This document shows positions 1-9,500 of a stretch of 46,078 nt of DNA, piece by piece. The stretch spans positions 1-46,078 of the IMG/VR virus record IMGVR_UViG_3300036901_000105; one strand, given 5' to 3'. Position 1 is the stretch's first letter. Every line of letters starts with the position of its first letter. Position numbers and translations under genes: made by a program. Source of the stretch: a virus. Below the pieces are notes generated by a model. That model was not told where the DNA came from. It saw nothing but the letters and a program-made list of their open reading frames with translations, and searched no databases.

Positions 1-1
1 T

Positions 2-529
2 GCGCTGATCAGTGATTATCTCGACCTGATGTATCCGAACGCCAAAATGGACATGTCGAATTTGTTCGTCAAGGACAAATTCGTGTCGGAAGAATTGCGT
101 GGATTGATGCATGAGACCAACACGTTTGGCGCTACCGCTTCACAGACCAACCGCGAAGGTGGCAAGCATGGCGATGAATTGGAGCAGGCGCATATAGGCG
201 GCGGTCTGTCGAAAATCAACACAACTGATAATTTGTTCGGCATTAATGCGCCATACAACATGAAAGAGCATGGCGAAGTTGAACTTATCCTGATAAAAAC
301 AAGAACATCCAAAGGCGTGGGGCAAAGACTCAGACTGGCCTATAACCCCGATAGCATGAAGATCAGTGATCTCGTGACCGTTGTAGACCCGGAGAAGCCA
401 CTCAGCCGACTGGAGATGTCGAAGATCGCCAAGGCACCGGTCGTGACGACAACGAAAGCCGAAGGGGAATTGACCGCGTTGTCGAGATTGCTGGCGGATA
501 AGAAGCCAAGGAGTGATGCCACATTATGA
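2..529 (+). CDS. Replicative DNA helicase, DnaB/T4 gp41 type (C-terminal part only)
   Basis: The reading frame is open from the window edge, so the start lies outside. The visible 176 residues look like the end of a RecA-fold hexameric helicase: ISDYLDLM resembles the Walker B strand, and ATASQTNREGG resembles the H3/H4 region of DnaB and gp41, where a Q-T-N/R motif senses nucleotide and DNA. The tail is basic and rich in small residues. DnaB-family helicases unwind DNA at the replication fork and work with primase. An internal ATG at 29 falls inside the conserved core and is not a start. The stop overlaps the next start (ATGA). The family call is fairly secure; the N-terminus cannot be judged. 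Confidence 0.8.
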   Translation, partial: ALISDYLDLMYPNAKMDMSNLFVKDKFVSEELRGLMHETNTFGATASQTNREGGKHGDELEQAHIGGGLSKINTTDNLFGINAPYNMKEHGEVELILIKTRTSKGVGQRLRLAYNPDSMKISDLVTVVDPEKPLSRLEMSKIAKAPVVTTTKAEGELTALSRLLADKKPRSDATL

Positions 530-1239
530 ACCCAGCCGACATTCGGGCACGCATTTACCAACTGGCCGACCATGATGATGCGAAAACCCGCATCATCATG
601 GGAGACGATCCACGGCTACCAGAGATGCCCGACGCTCCGATCCTGGCGGATTTCTTCCGGCTCCGCTTCAGCGACGACACCCAGCACCTTCTCCAGAGCG
701 CCAGGCTGGCCGCACAGTCCGGTCAGAACGAAAAGGTCATCATGGCCTGTCTGCTGCATGACATCGCCGTCTGTGGCTTCATTCAGGGCGATCATGGCTA
801 CTGGGGCGAGATGATGATTCTCCCTTATGTTGATGAAGAAATCGCCTGGGCCGTCAGAACCCATCAGGCGTTGCGTTTCTACGCCGATGAAAGTGTCGGC
901 TACACTTATCCGGATGTGTACAAGGAATGGTTCGGCGATGATTATCAGCCGGATGCCTACATCGAGCATGAGTATCAACAGGCGCGGAAGCACAAATGGT
1001 ACATGACCTCGCGACTGGTCACGCTGAATGACCATTATTCGTTCGACAAGAGAATGTCATCGTCGAACTGGATGAATTCACCGACATCATCGGTAGGAAT
1101 TTCAGGCAACCCTCGCAAGGTCTGGGATTTGACAACAGTTACTGCGCGCATTTGTGGCGCACCATCATTCGTCCCAACAAATTTCTTTGACTTGTCCGAC
1201 GCTGCCTTTCGCGCTATAGCGACCCATGAACTACAATGA
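526..1239 (+). CDS. HD-domain phosphohydrolase-like protein
   Basis: This 237-residue protein carries an HD-type metal site: H54 in QHLLQSA, then the H78-D79 pair in LLHDIAV, and further candidate ligands at H90 and near residue 114 (RTHQALR). HD proteins hydrolyse phosphomonoesters or nucleotides. The H...HD...H...H spacing also recalls the PhnZ/MIOX-like oxygenase branch, so the chemistry is open. The C-terminal ~80 residues show no motif I know. The start overlaps the helicase stop as ATGA, which implies translational coupling. In a phage replication neighbourhood a nucleotide-pool role is plausible but is only inference. Confidence 0.65.
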   Translation: MNPADIRARIYQLADHDDAKTRIIMGDDPRLPEMPDAPILADFFRLRFSDDTQHLLQSARLAAQSGQNEKVIMACLLHDIAVCGFIQGDHGYWGEMMILPYVDEEIAWAVRTHQALRFYADESVGYTYPDVYKEWFGDDYQPDAYIEHEYQQARKHKWYMTSRLVTLNDHYSFDKRMSSSNWMNSPTSSVGISGNPRKVWDLTTVTARICGAPSFVPTNFFDLSDAAFRAIATHELQ

Positions 1240-1630
1240 CGCGCTGAATTCGATCATCGACGACGGCATCGAGGCCGCGCGAAATGACTATTCGCGTCCG
1301 GATCAGAGCCAGAAACGTGAGGGGTCGATACTTGGGTTTGAGGAATGTCGCGGCCTCAATCCGTCGCAACTCGCCGCGTTACTGGCGGAATCCCACGCCA
1401 TGACGATGACCAAACATCGCAATCAGGCGTCAGATTATTGGTACTGGCGTTGCCGGGACATTGAGATAGGATGGGTCTGCAACGTGATAAGCGCCATTCT
1501 CGTGATCAATGAGATGCGACCGATCATCAATCCCACCGCGCGTGGTATGCTGAAAGCCGCCGACATTACTGGAGTCAGACATGAAGGTGGAAGCCCTAAC
1601 GATCACGGGGAGTCTCACGCGCCGGGATGA
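1226..1630 (+). CDS. Unknown phage protein
   Basis: A 134-residue protein of unknown function, starting 14 bases before the stop of the HD gene. The N-terminal half (IIDDGIEAARNDY, then EGSILGFEECRG and QLAALLAE) is helical and resembles a short conserved segment I associate with phage and proteobacterial hypothetical proteins. There is one hydrophobic stretch near residues 83-93 (VCNVISAILVI), too short to call a membrane span with confidence. The last ~25 residues overlap the next gene in another frame. Confidence 0.6.
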   Translation: MNYNDALNSIIDDGIEAARNDYSRPDQSQKREGSILGFEECRGLNPSQLAALLAESHAMTMTKHRNQASDYWYWRCRDIEIGWVCNVISAILVINEMRPIINPTARGMLKAADITGVRHEGGSPNDHGESHAPG

Positions 1631-2192
1631 GGCTGACCTGGCGAAGGTCTTTGCCGTCATCTCGGAACGACATCCGGACGTGGAGTTCCGGATGACCTTC
1701 GTCGAGCAACAGGACGCGCTTTTCGAGGGGGATTTCACCGAAGCGGATTTGATGGAACTGATCACGGTGTTTCGTGTCGTCGAGCGCCGCCAGTCAGAGA
1801 AGGACTTCTGGTTCACCTTCACCAGGGCGGATTTGGGCGCGGAAGCTGAAGCATTTATCAAGCGCCTCTTTATGCACATCAAACTTGAAGGCGAAGAGCC
1901 TTGGTTCGGGACCATACCATTGGACCCGCCGCAGCAGTTTTACGAGGAGCTTCATCTACAGGCGGTGGCGCAAGAATTACTTCCCATGTGGGTGGTCTGT
2001 AATCCGAACACGACCGATTTCCCTGGAAAATGGGTGGCCACGCTGCATCTCACGTTGCCCGAGAACAGGGTGACCGAACATCGGATCGTGCGGGACAGTC
2101 TGGATGAGGTGCGAAAGATGCTGCCGCTGGGACTGGAGAGATTGGAGCGATCCCCAAACGATGATCCAAACATCGTCGAGGTCTGGCTTTAG
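1581..2192 (+). CDS. Unknown protein
   Basis: A 203-residue soluble, acidic protein. No motif is recognised. It starts at ATG 1581, inside the end of the previous gene (50-base overlap), and is the last gene of this rightward run. Its stop overlaps by four bases the stop of the leftward gene at 2189-2431, so the two operons converge tail to tail with no room for a separate terminator. Confidence 0.6.
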   Translation: MKVEALTITGSLTRRDEADLAKVFAVISERHPDVEFRMTFVEQQDALFEGDFTEADLMELITVFRVVERRQSEKDFWFTFTRADLGAEAEAFIKRLFMHIKLEGEEPWFGTIPLDPPQQFYEELHLQAVAQELLPMWVVCNPNTTDFPGKWVATLHLTLPENRVTEHRIVRDSLDEVRKMLPLGLERLERSPNDDPNIVEVWL

Positions 2193-2431
2193 TACCATAT
2201 CTCAATGATTCGTTCATGGACGGCTTCCGGGATGGCGTCACATACGATTCGATAAATGAATCTCATCGCTCGCAACCTGACTCGAACATCCTCCAACGGA
2301 CCTTCGATGACCTCTGTTATTTTGTTGGGATCAGAGGTCCGTTCCTTGGCGATTACCTTTTGCGGATGCACTCTGAAAATGACCCAGTATTTGACAGCAT
2401 CAACACTACGCAGTGGGGGATGAAACGCCAT
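2189..2431 (-). CDS. Unknown small protein
   Basis: An 80-residue protein, last gene of a leftward five-gene cluster. The segment KYWVIFRVHPQKVIAKERT is followed by a charged helix (EGPLEDVRVRLRAMRF). No family is recognised. It overlaps the upstream gene by 26 bases, typical of the compact early-gene clusters of large phages. Confidence 0.5.
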   Translation of the reverse strand: MAFHPPLRSVDAVKYWVIFRVHPQKVIAKERTSDPNKITEVIEGPLEDVRVRLRAMRFIYRIVCDAIPEAVHERIIEIWY

Positions 2432-2642
2432 TTGACTCCTCCTTAAATTTCCCGTTGAAGATTTCTTTCAGGATTTTTTCCCGATGTTTTGCTTCTGTCA
2501 ATAGTAGATTTCTGCGATTTACCGCCAGGATGGCCGACTCGCCACCCTCGATTGCTTCATTCAAGTACAGCATCATGGCGAGCAATTCGTCATGCAGAGC
2601 CGTGTACGACAATTCCTCAACCGGCGTCGTCGAGATGTCCAT
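2406..2642 (-). CDS. Unknown small helical protein
   Basis: A 78-residue, mostly helical, charged protein (ALHDELLAMMLYLNEAIEG, then NRRNLLLTEAKHREKIL). It could be a small coiled-coil protein. No family is recognised. Its stop lies within the start region of the next leftward gene, and four bases separate it from the upstream membrane-protein gene. Confidence 0.5.
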   Translation of the reverse strand: MDISTTPVEELSYTALHDELLAMMLYLNEAIEGGESAILAVNRRNLLLTEAKHREKILKEIFNGKFKEESNGVSSPTA

Positions 2643-2645
2643 GAT

Positions 2646-2828
2646 TTAGCGTCCTTTTTCGAGCATTTTGCCTATGCCATGGAAGAACGGGCAACTGACG
2701 AGGCCAAGAATCGACACGAAAGGATTGATCATCATGATGTCGCCACACAGCCAAAGAACCAGCGAACCAAGAAACACGAGCGTGAAGATTTTACTGGCGG
2801 TTTTCACCACCTCATGCTTCGGGATCAT
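2646..2828 (-). CDS. Small membrane protein
   Basis: A 60-residue protein with two hydrophobic stretches: about residues 12-28 (SKIFTLVFLGSLVLWLC) and 30-46 (DIMMINPFVSILGLVSC). The topology suggests two membrane segments or a hairpin. Function is unknown. It overlaps the end of the upstream gene by 17 bases, so it belongs to the same leftward transcript. Confidence 0.5.
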   Translation of the reverse strand: MIPKHEVVKTASKIFTLVFLGSLVLWLCGDIMMINPFVSILGLVSCPFFHGIGKMLEKGR

Positions 2829-3192
2829 GGTACGTCAGTGTCGTGGTTTGCGCCAGTCCCGCGTAAACGAATCTAAAATGATCAAGGAAAGACCTACCGA
2901 GAATGACATCATGGCCCGCCGGATCGGTTGTTTCTCCCAATGTTTCCATGATATAGAGGGTCTTGTCCCTGTCAGTCAGTTCAATAAGACAGGTCAATCC
3001 AGCAGGGGGAATTTCCAGATTCAGCCTGCTATTAACAACGCTGGAGGCGCGTCCCGTGACGAGATAAGCAACGCCTTCATAGAGAACCACCCGAGACTTG
3101 TCAGAGTATCGCAAGATTTGGATGGGGACCGAGGGGGCACTATGCGTCGTGCCCTCGGCCCGCGTGAACGGTGCTGTCAGGCTGAACGTCAT
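2812..3192 (-). CDS. Unknown protein
   Basis: A 126-residue protein of probable beta-rich fold. The C-terminal segment DVILGRSFLDHFRFVY superficially resembles the second half of retropepsin-like aspartic proteases, but the catalytic DTG is absent, so I do not make that call. The start ATG overlaps the stop of the 52-residue ORF upstream as ATGA. Confidence 0.55.
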   Translation of the reverse strand: MTFSLTAPFTRAEGTTHSAPSVPIQILRYSDKSRVVLYEGVAYLVTGRASSVVNSRLNLEIPPAGLTCLIELTDRDKTLYIMETLGETTDPAGHDVILGRSFLDHFRFVYAGLAQTTTLTYHDPEA

Positions 3193-3347
3193 GATGGATT
3201 ATCGTCTCCCGCCGTGCCCTTGGCATAAGCGATTGTCGGGGTGACATCAATGCCAAGTATAGCCAATATCGCATCCAATTCCTCCTCGGACATGTTGTCG
3301 ATGTCCGAGGGTTTAAGTTGATCAAGCAATCGAATGATGTCCGTCAT
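3189..3347 (-). CDS. Small acidic ORF (52 residues)
   Basis: A 52-residue ORF beginning MTDIIRLLDQLKPSDI, continuing with an acidic helix (NMSEEELDAILAILG) and ending GDDNPS. The codon pattern is natural, and its stop overlaps the start of the downstream gene as ATGA; together these make it more likely a gene than chance. It is the promoter-proximal gene of the leftward cluster. Function unknown. Confidence 0.55.
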   Translation of the reverse strand: MTDIIRLLDQLKPSDIDNMSEEELDAILAILGIDVTPTIAYAKGTAGDDNPS

Positions 3348-3411
3348 TGTGAAGCCATTATCCCTCAGGATTCGGCAAAGTCAACCACGATTGATGTTAT
3401 CATGAATAACG

Positions 3412-3440
3412 TTGACTTATCCCTCTCGAATCTCTAAATA
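3412..3440 (+). promoter_or_regulatory. Promoter before rtcB
   Basis: TTGACT at 3412-3417, a 17-base spacer, then TAAATA at 3435-3440, 54 bases before the rtcB start. It reads as a sigma70 promoter, but the preceded box CTAAATA also matches the late-promoter-like motif seen elsewhere in the window, so early and late use are both possible. Confidence 0.55.
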
Positions 3441-3493
3441 GCGGATGTTCCTTGTGTTATCGCGGCTGCTGACCCGAAACATAAGAGAATAAC

Positions 3494-4957
3494 ATGTCTA
3501 ACTTCGTACAAACGGAACGCCTCGACCAGAACCGCATCCGCATCTTATCCGACCTAGAGATCGTCCTGTTCGCCAACGAACAGGTGCCGGTGGATCGTGC
3601 GTCCCTCCAAGAAACCCTCACCATCTCCGAGATCAAGGCGACCATCGCCGCCCTGAATCGCCTCCGCTTCTTTGGTGATTATGACGCCGCGATCAATCGT
3701 GCCGTGCTCACGCCGGATTTCCATAAAGGCTCCGGCATACCCATCGGCACAGTGCTCGATGCGGACGGCCTCGTGCTGCCGCAATGCGTGGGAACTGATG
3801 TGTCCTGTGGCATGAGGCTCATCACCACCGACATGACGCGAGAGGATTTCGCGCGCTGCGTCAATCTCGAAAATATCCTGAGACATGCTTTTTTCGAAGG
3901 CGGCAGGGATATTCCGTTCAGCGAGGCAGGCCGTCTCGGAATGCTGCGCGAAGGCGTCATCGGTCTCAAACCATTGAATGTCGGCATCTGGAACCATATC
4001 GATCAATCACAGATGTTCAACGAACTCGACCATACGCATCAATACGGCAGTTGGCCCACCAAGGATTTGTGGATGTTCGCCGACTATGTGAAAGGGAGCG
4101 GGGGTGTCAGCCGAGATTCCGCCATCGGATCAATCGGTGGTGGCAACCATTTTGATGAAATTCAGTACGTCGAGGAATGCCTCGATAAACCGACCTGTCA
4201 GGAATGGGGCATTCGCGAAGGCATGATCACGGTCATGGCGCATACCGGCTCGGTCGGTCTGGGCAGCATGGTTGGTGATCATTTCGTGCAACTGGCGCGT
4301 AAACTGCATCCGACATCGCTCAAGATGCCGAAGCACGCCTACCATCCGCTACCGACTGTGGGGCCTTTGGCGGCGCATGGCGATGCCTATTTGTCGGCGA
4401 TGGGACTGGCGGCGAACTTCGCCACTGTCAATCGTCTGATGATCGGCGCGGTGACCCTGCGATGCCTGTCCGACGCCTTGGGACGCGCGGTGCATGGACG
4501 GCTGGTCTATGACGCGCCGCATAACCTGGTCTGGTCCAAAGGCCAGCATCATCTGCATCGGAAGGGAGCCACACCGGCTGATTGCGATCCTGATGACGCG
4601 GTGTTTCCGAACGGCCATCCGGTCATCGTGCCGGGGTCCATGGGGGACGCCAGCTACATCCTGCGCGGGCGTGGCAGCCTCGCCAGTCTTTGCTCGGCAC
4701 CGCATGGCGCGGGTCGTTTGATGGCGCGTGGCGAGGCGCGCAAGGCGTCGCCGGATGAGATGCAGTTGATCCGGGTGGTGACCAAAATCGATCTGAATAA
4801 AGTTCGGCGTGACATCGCGGATGAATATCGCAGGGATTTGATGGAGGAAGCGCCGAGTCAGTACAAACCCGTGTTGCCGGTGATTGAAACCGTGGCGAAT
4901 GCTGGTATAGCTTCGCCAGTGGCTCGGTTGCGACCACTGTTGACGGTGAAAGGATGA
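3494..4957 (+). CDS. rtcB: RNA-splicing ligase RtcB
   Basis: A full-length 487-residue RtcB, the GTP- and Mn-dependent ligase that joins RNA 2',3'-cyclic-phosphate or 3'-phosphate ends to 5'-OH ends. The metal and catalytic residues are visible: D102 and C105 (TDVSCGM), H219 (GGGNHFDEI), H250 (AHTGSVGLG), H343 (DAPHNLVW), the HRKGATPA loop near 355-362, and the guanylylated histidine H404 in SAPHGAGR. Nothing essential appears missing. It heads a rightward cassette with a small ORF, a Nudix hydrolase and KptA. In a phage the obvious job is repairing tRNA or rRNA cut by host toxins or anticodon nucleases, the role T4 gives to Pnkp and Rnl1; that is inference. Confidence 0.95.
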   Translation: MSNFVQTERLDQNRIRILSDLEIVLFANEQVPVDRASLQETLTISEIKATIAALNRLRFFGDYDAAINRAVLTPDFHKGSGIPIGTVLDADGLVLPQCVGTDVSCGMRLITTDMTREDFARCVNLENILRHAFFEGGRDIPFSEAGRLGMLREGVIGLKPLNVGIWNHIDQSQMFNELDHTHQYGSWPTKDLWMFADYVKGSGGVSRDSAIGSIGGGNHFDEIQYVEECLDKPTCQEWGIREGMITVMAHTGSVGLGSMVGDHFVQLARKLHPTSLKMPKHAYHPLPTVGPLAAHGDAYLSAMGLAANFATVNRLMIGAVTLRCLSDALGRAVHGRLVYDAPHNLVWSKGQHHLHRKGATPADCDPDDAVFPNGHPVIVPGSMGDASYILRGRGSLASLCSAPHGAGRLMARGEARKASPDEMQLIRVVTKIDLNKVRRDIADEYRRDLMEEAPSQYKPVLPVIETVANAGIASPVARLRPLLTVKG

Positions 4958-4963
4958 ACGGAA

Positions 4964-5134
4964 GTGGCTGCATATGACGGCCTAATTCAGCAACTTGAGG
5001 ACAAAAATGACATGACCGCGCCAACCTCGCGTCGGGCGGCGATGATCATCGGGTATCTTCAGGAGACTGTTCGGCACTATAATTCGGATGATTCGATCTT
5101 CGATGATGAAAAAGAGAAGGTGACACAAGAATGA
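4964..5134 (+). CDS. Small ORF in the RNA-repair cassette
   Basis: A 56-residue ORF with a GTG start six bases after the rtcB stop, preceded by an AAGGA site embedded in the rtcB end. The product is helical and charged, with RRAAMIIGYLQETVRHYN in the middle and an acidic tail. Its stop overlaps the Nudix start as ATGA, so the reading frame is locked between two real genes. Function unknown. A later start at the internal ATG (5012, about 40 residues) is possible. Confidence 0.5.
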   Translation: MAAYDGLIQQLEDKNDMTAPTSRRAAMIIGYLQETVRHYNSDDSIFDDEKEKVTQE

Positions 5135-5661
5135 AAGTTGGTGAGACTAGAATGAAAGACGCGTTCTGTTCCTATTGTGGAGGTCCTCATACGGCCACCA
5201 GATATCCCAAAAAATGTGATCATTGCGGGAGCGAAACATATTTGAACGCTCCGGCTGTGGGCATCGGTCTCGTGCCAATCAATGGTGGTTTGTTGGTCAT
5301 TCAACGTGCTATAAAACCCTGTATTGGTGAATGGGCTCTGCCGGGAGGCTATAAGGAGATTGGTGAAACCTGGGAACAAGGCATCGCCCGTGAGATATTC
5401 GAGGAGGCGGGACTTCGGGTCGATCCACTTGGCATCACTCTGGCACCATCCGGGGTGAAAACCGCCAATAATGGTGGTGTGCTGGTTTTCGGATTATGCA
5501 AACCTTTGTTCATGGCACGTCCACTCCAGTTCAAATTCGACCATGAGACCTTAGACGCCAAAATAGTCACGGAGTCAGTACCTTTATGTTTTCCACACCA
5601 TCAGACAATGCTCGACTGGTTTTTTTCTCGTGACACCCAAACAGAAAATCAAGGCCAGTAA
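5131..5661 (+). CDS. Nudix hydrolase with N-terminal zinc ribbon
   Basis: 176 residues. A four-cysteine zinc ribbon (CSYC...CDHCG, residues ~13-33) precedes a Nudix box: GGYKEIGETWEQGIAREIFE with EEAG following, which fits G-x5-E-x7-R-E-x2-E-E-x-G. Nudix enzymes cleave nucleoside diphosphates linked to another group, for example NADH, ADP-ribose or capped RNA. The zinc ribbon is reminiscent of NudC-like NAD/NADH pyrophosphatases, although the NudC SQPWPFP-type motif is not seen. It lies between RtcB and KptA; KptA releases an ADP-ribose phosphate, so a linked role is conceivable. An alternative start at 5152 also has a plausible ribosome site. Confidence 0.85.
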   Translation: MKVGETRMKDAFCSYCGGPHTATRYPKKCDHCGSETYLNAPAVGIGLVPINGGLLVIQRAIKPCIGEWALPGGYKEIGETWEQGIAREIFEEAGLRVDPLGITLAPSGVKTANNGGVLVFGLCKPLFMARPLQFKFDHETLDAKIVTESVPLCFPHHQTMLDWFFSRDTQTENQGQ

Positions 5662-6235
5662 ATTTCTCTGCCTGATCCTCAGGCACAAACCGGAAGTTGG
5701 TGGAATTGTCGTCGATTCCGAGGGTTGGGCGAACTCTCAATCGGTCCTGCGAGCCTTGCAGGATAATTTCGCTGGGATGACAAACACCATCCTTCAGGAA
5801 ATCGTCGCCGAGGATGAAAAGCAACGCTATTCGTTCTCACCGCACATGGCCAACATCCGCGCCAATCAGGGACACAGCCTGCCGGTCGAACTTGGTCTCG
5901 TTGAAATCGAGCCTCCTGAGTTTCTGTTTCATGGAACCGCCAAGAAAACCGTTTGGATGATACGTCGTGATGGCTTGTTGCCGATGGACAGACAATATGT
6001 ACATTTGTCCGAAACCGAAGAAACCGCGATCAAGGTTGGCAAACGACATGGTGAACCGGTTGTTCTCATCGTGCGTGCATGGGAGATGTATGCCCTGGGG
6101 GGGTTGTCTTTTTTTCGCAGTGAAAATGGCGTATGGATGTCGCAGGCCGTTCCGTCAGACTATCTGATCTTTAGGGAACTATCAGATGATGAACAGGAAA
6201 CCGATCATCCATACGTTCTCAGCCAAAGAGGCTGA
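5630..6235 (+). CDS. kptA: RNA 2'-phosphotransferase KptA/Tpt1
   Basis: 201 residues, close to bacterial KptA length. This NAD-dependent enzyme removes an internal RNA 2'-phosphate at a ligation junction, producing ADP-ribose 1'',2''-cyclic phosphate and nicotinamide. All four signature basic residues are visible: R18-H19 in LILRHKPE, R77 in IRANQGHS and R121 in the DRQYVHLS region; FLFHGT (98-103) is the NAD-binding segment. The gene overlaps the Nudix gene by 32 bases. RtcB joints carry no 2'-phosphate, so KptA would be needed for products of another ligase type or for modified or ADP-ribosylated RNA ends. Confidence 0.93.
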   Translation: MTPKQKIKASKFLCLILRHKPEVGGIVVDSEGWANSQSVLRALQDNFAGMTNTILQEIVAEDEKQRYSFSPHMANIRANQGHSLPVELGLVEIEPPEFLFHGTAKKTVWMIRRDGLLPMDRQYVHLSETEETAIKVGKRHGEPVVLIVRAWEMYALGGLSFFRSENGVWMSQAVPSDYLIFRELSDDEQETDHPYVLSQRG

Positions 6236-6515
6236 GATACTCGGCAAGGCTTATCATAAGAAAATGGGTCAGCCAGTTCGCGGTGATTCCACGGCTGAAA
6301 CCGCCCGTCAGTTGGAATTGGTTGGACTGGTCTCAATCGAGGACATCGATTATGGCGGGGCACGAGAAAGAGAGAAATATCGCCGGAAAGGTAATCGCCT
6401 TCAAGGCGGAAAACATCAGGGTGGTATTCTCGTGAAAGTGACCAGTGCCGGTCGCGAAGCCTGGATCAACGCGGGTTTGATCGCGGCTGGTCGGCAACCA
6501 AAGTGTCTGGATTAA
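6186..6515 (+). CDS. Unknown protein ending the RNA-repair cassette
   Basis: A 109-residue basic protein starting 50 bases inside kptA (a second ATG follows immediately). The N-terminal half (TFSAKEAEILGKAYHKKMG, then AETARQLELVGLV) reads like a small winged-helix or helical domain, followed by a lysine- and arginine-rich middle. A role in RNA or DNA binding would fit but is unproven. Its last four bases overlap the convergent repeat-protein gene. Confidence 0.5.
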   Translation: MMNRKPIIHTFSAKEAEILGKAYHKKMGQPVRGDSTAETARQLELVGLVSIEDIDYGGAREREKYRRKGNRLQGGKHQGGILVKVTSAGREAWINAGLIAAGRQPKCLD

Positions 6516-9500
6516 GGTGCCAGGAAGAAGAACAATCTGGTCTGATCATCCTTGGTGTAGGATCGTGCGATGTCAATCGAACTTCCGGTCTCGATGATAG
6601 AGGCGATGAATTCCGAGGCGACAATGCTCACGAGGTCGGATGACGCACCGGTTTCGATGATGGAGGCGACAAATCTTGATGCCGCCTCACTGACCGTGTC
6701 GGTCGCCGCGCCGTTTTCCGACACGGTAGCATGAAAGCCCGATGGCGTGGCATCGCTCGTGTCGGATGTCGAGCCAGTCTCCGCCGCCCCACCGAGATAA
6801 GTTGAGATCGTGACCTCGACTGTATCGCTGGCCGCACCGGTCTCGATGTTGAACACATAGCCAAAATCAAAGGTATCAGGAGCATCGACCGCTGAACCGC
6901 TTTCGGTGATGACGGAGTTATAGATCGAGCCAGGCGCGTCCACGTCATCGTTGGCCAATGATGCGAATTCAAAGGTGGCCTTGTAAATGATGTCGTTGCC
7001 GTCCACGGCGTCAGAGGCCGCGCCACTTTCCGTGATCGCCTCCTGGCTGAAATCGACATCGCTGACCGTATCACTCGCGGTGCCCATTTCGGTGATGGCA
7101 GCAACATAGGTTGAAGCTGTTTCGTTGACAGAAACACTGGCCGATCCGCTTTCAGTGATGACACCCACATAAGTCGACGCGATGAAATTGACGCCATCGC
7201 TCGCGGAACCCGACTCGGTAATCGTCTCCTGACTCGAATCGACATCACTGACCGTATCGCTCGCCACACCGGCTTCAATGATCATCCCGACATAAGTTGA
7301 AGCAGCGAAATTCACCGTGTCATTCGCGGAACCCGACTCGGTGATCGTCTCCTGACTCGAATCGATATCGCTGACCGCGTCGCTCGCGGAACCAGCTTCG
7401 GTGATGACAGCAACATAGGACGAGGTCGTTTCGTTTACGGAATCAGACGCCGAACCAGATTCGACAATGGCTTCTTCACTCACGTCGATGACGCTGATGG
7501 TATCCTTAGCTGAGCCAGTCTCGATAATCATGCCAACGAAGGTCGAAGCTGTTTCGCTTACGGTGTCATTCGCTGATCCAACTTCTTGTGCTATTCCGGT
7601 ATAGACCGATGATATCGTAATTACGGAGTCGGATGCCGAACCGGTTTCTGTCACGACTTCGGAATAAACCGAATCAAATTCGTTCGCCGAATCCGACGCT
7701 GAACCGGACTCGGTTATCGCGCCCCCATAGACCGATGATGTTTCGCCCACCGCGTCGGATGCCGAACCGACTTCGGCCACGGCACTAACATAGGTCGAAT
7801 TCGTCTCATTGACGGTGTCGGTCGCGTTCGCGCCGCCTTGTTCGGATATTCCTTCGATGCTGAAATTCACGGCGCTGATGGTATCGCTCGCCGAACCAAT
7901 CTCGCTGATCGCTCCAACATACGTCGATGCGATGAAATTGACCGCATCACTAGACGAGCCAGACTCTGAATTTGCTCCAACATAAATTGAAACGGTGAAA
8001 TTCATCGAATCCGTTGCTGATCCGGTTTCTGCCACGACTTCAGTGAAATTATCTGTTGTATCCGATGCGAAACCAAATTCCGCAACGACCACCAGGTTGA
8101 CGTTTGAATCAACATTGTCACTCGTAGAACCATTTTCTACGATGGCCTGTGTGTTGACATCTCCCGCGCTGATCGCATCGCTCGCCGAACCAATCTCGCT
8201 GATCGCTCCAACATACGTCGATGCGATGAAATTGACCGCGTCACTCGCGGAGCCGGATTCTGATGTTATACCAACGTACGTTGAGGTGGTGAAATTGACG
8301 GCATCCGATGAGGAACCGGTCTCAGCGATTGTCTCCTGGCTGTAATCCACATTACTGACCGTGTCGTTCGCGGAACCAGCTTCGGTGAGGGCACCGACAT
8401 AGATCGAAGTTATTTCGTTGATGGAATCACTCGTGGAACCGGTTTCAGAAATGGCACCCATATAGGTGGAAGCTGTTTCGTTGACGGAATCACTGGCCGA
8501 TCCGGTTTCAGGGTTGGCTCCAACATAGGTTGAGGTGTTGAAATTGACCGCATCCGATGCCGACCCGGATTCGGTGATGACCTGAGCATTCGTATCAGCG
8601 CCATTGACTGCATCGCTGGCCGATCCGGTCTCGCTTATCGCCGCGCCATAAACCGAATTGGTCTCGTTCACGACATCCGACGCGGACCCGGCCTCGGTGA
8701 TGGTCTCCTGACTGGAATCGACATCGCTTACCGTATCGCTCGCGAAACCAGATTCCGCGATGGCACCAACATAGGTTGAATTCGCGAAATCGGCAGAGTC
8801 CGATGTTGATCCTGTTTCAGAAATGGCACCCACATAGATGGAAGCCGTTTCATTCATTGTATCGCTTGCTGAACCGGATTCGGTGATGGTCTCCTGACTG
8901 GAATCGACATCGCTTACCGTATCGCTTGCGGAACCAGATTCCGCGATGGCACCAACATAGGTTGAATTCGCGAAGTTGGCTGTATCACTCACCGATCCGC
9001 TTTCGGTGATCGCTCCAACATAGGTTGAAGCGCTGAAATTGTCAGCGTCCGCCGCTGAACCAGATTCCACGATGATCTGGATTGTCGTATCGACGGCGCT
9101 GATCGTATCGCTCGCGGAGCCGGTCTCCGAAATAACAGACAAGAAGGTCGATGCCGTTTCGCTCGCGGTATCGCTCGCGGAGCCGGTCTCCGAAATAACA
9201 GACAAGAAGGTCGATGCTGCTTCGGTGACAGTATCAGCCGCCGCGCCTGTTTCAGAAATTATCCCGACATAGGTTGACGTGGTGAAATTTACCGCATCAC
9301 TGGCTGAACCGGCTTCTACGATGAAGCCATTATAGCTGGAATTGCTTATACTGATCGAATCGCTGGCGGAACCAGATTCGGTGATCGCGCCAACGTAGGT
9401 TGAAGAAGCGAAATTGACCGCGTCACTCGCTGATCCGCTTTCGGTGATCGCTCCAACATAGGTCGAATTGGTTTCATTGACGACATCAGATGCTGAGCCA

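Noticed and set aside
2812-3192. Retropepsin-like aspartic protease
   Set aside because: A GRSFLDHF-like segment is present but the catalytic DTG/DSG motif is missing.
4349-5024. Minus-strand ORFs opposite rtcB
   Set aside because: rtcB is unambiguous on the plus strand; these are antisense shadows.
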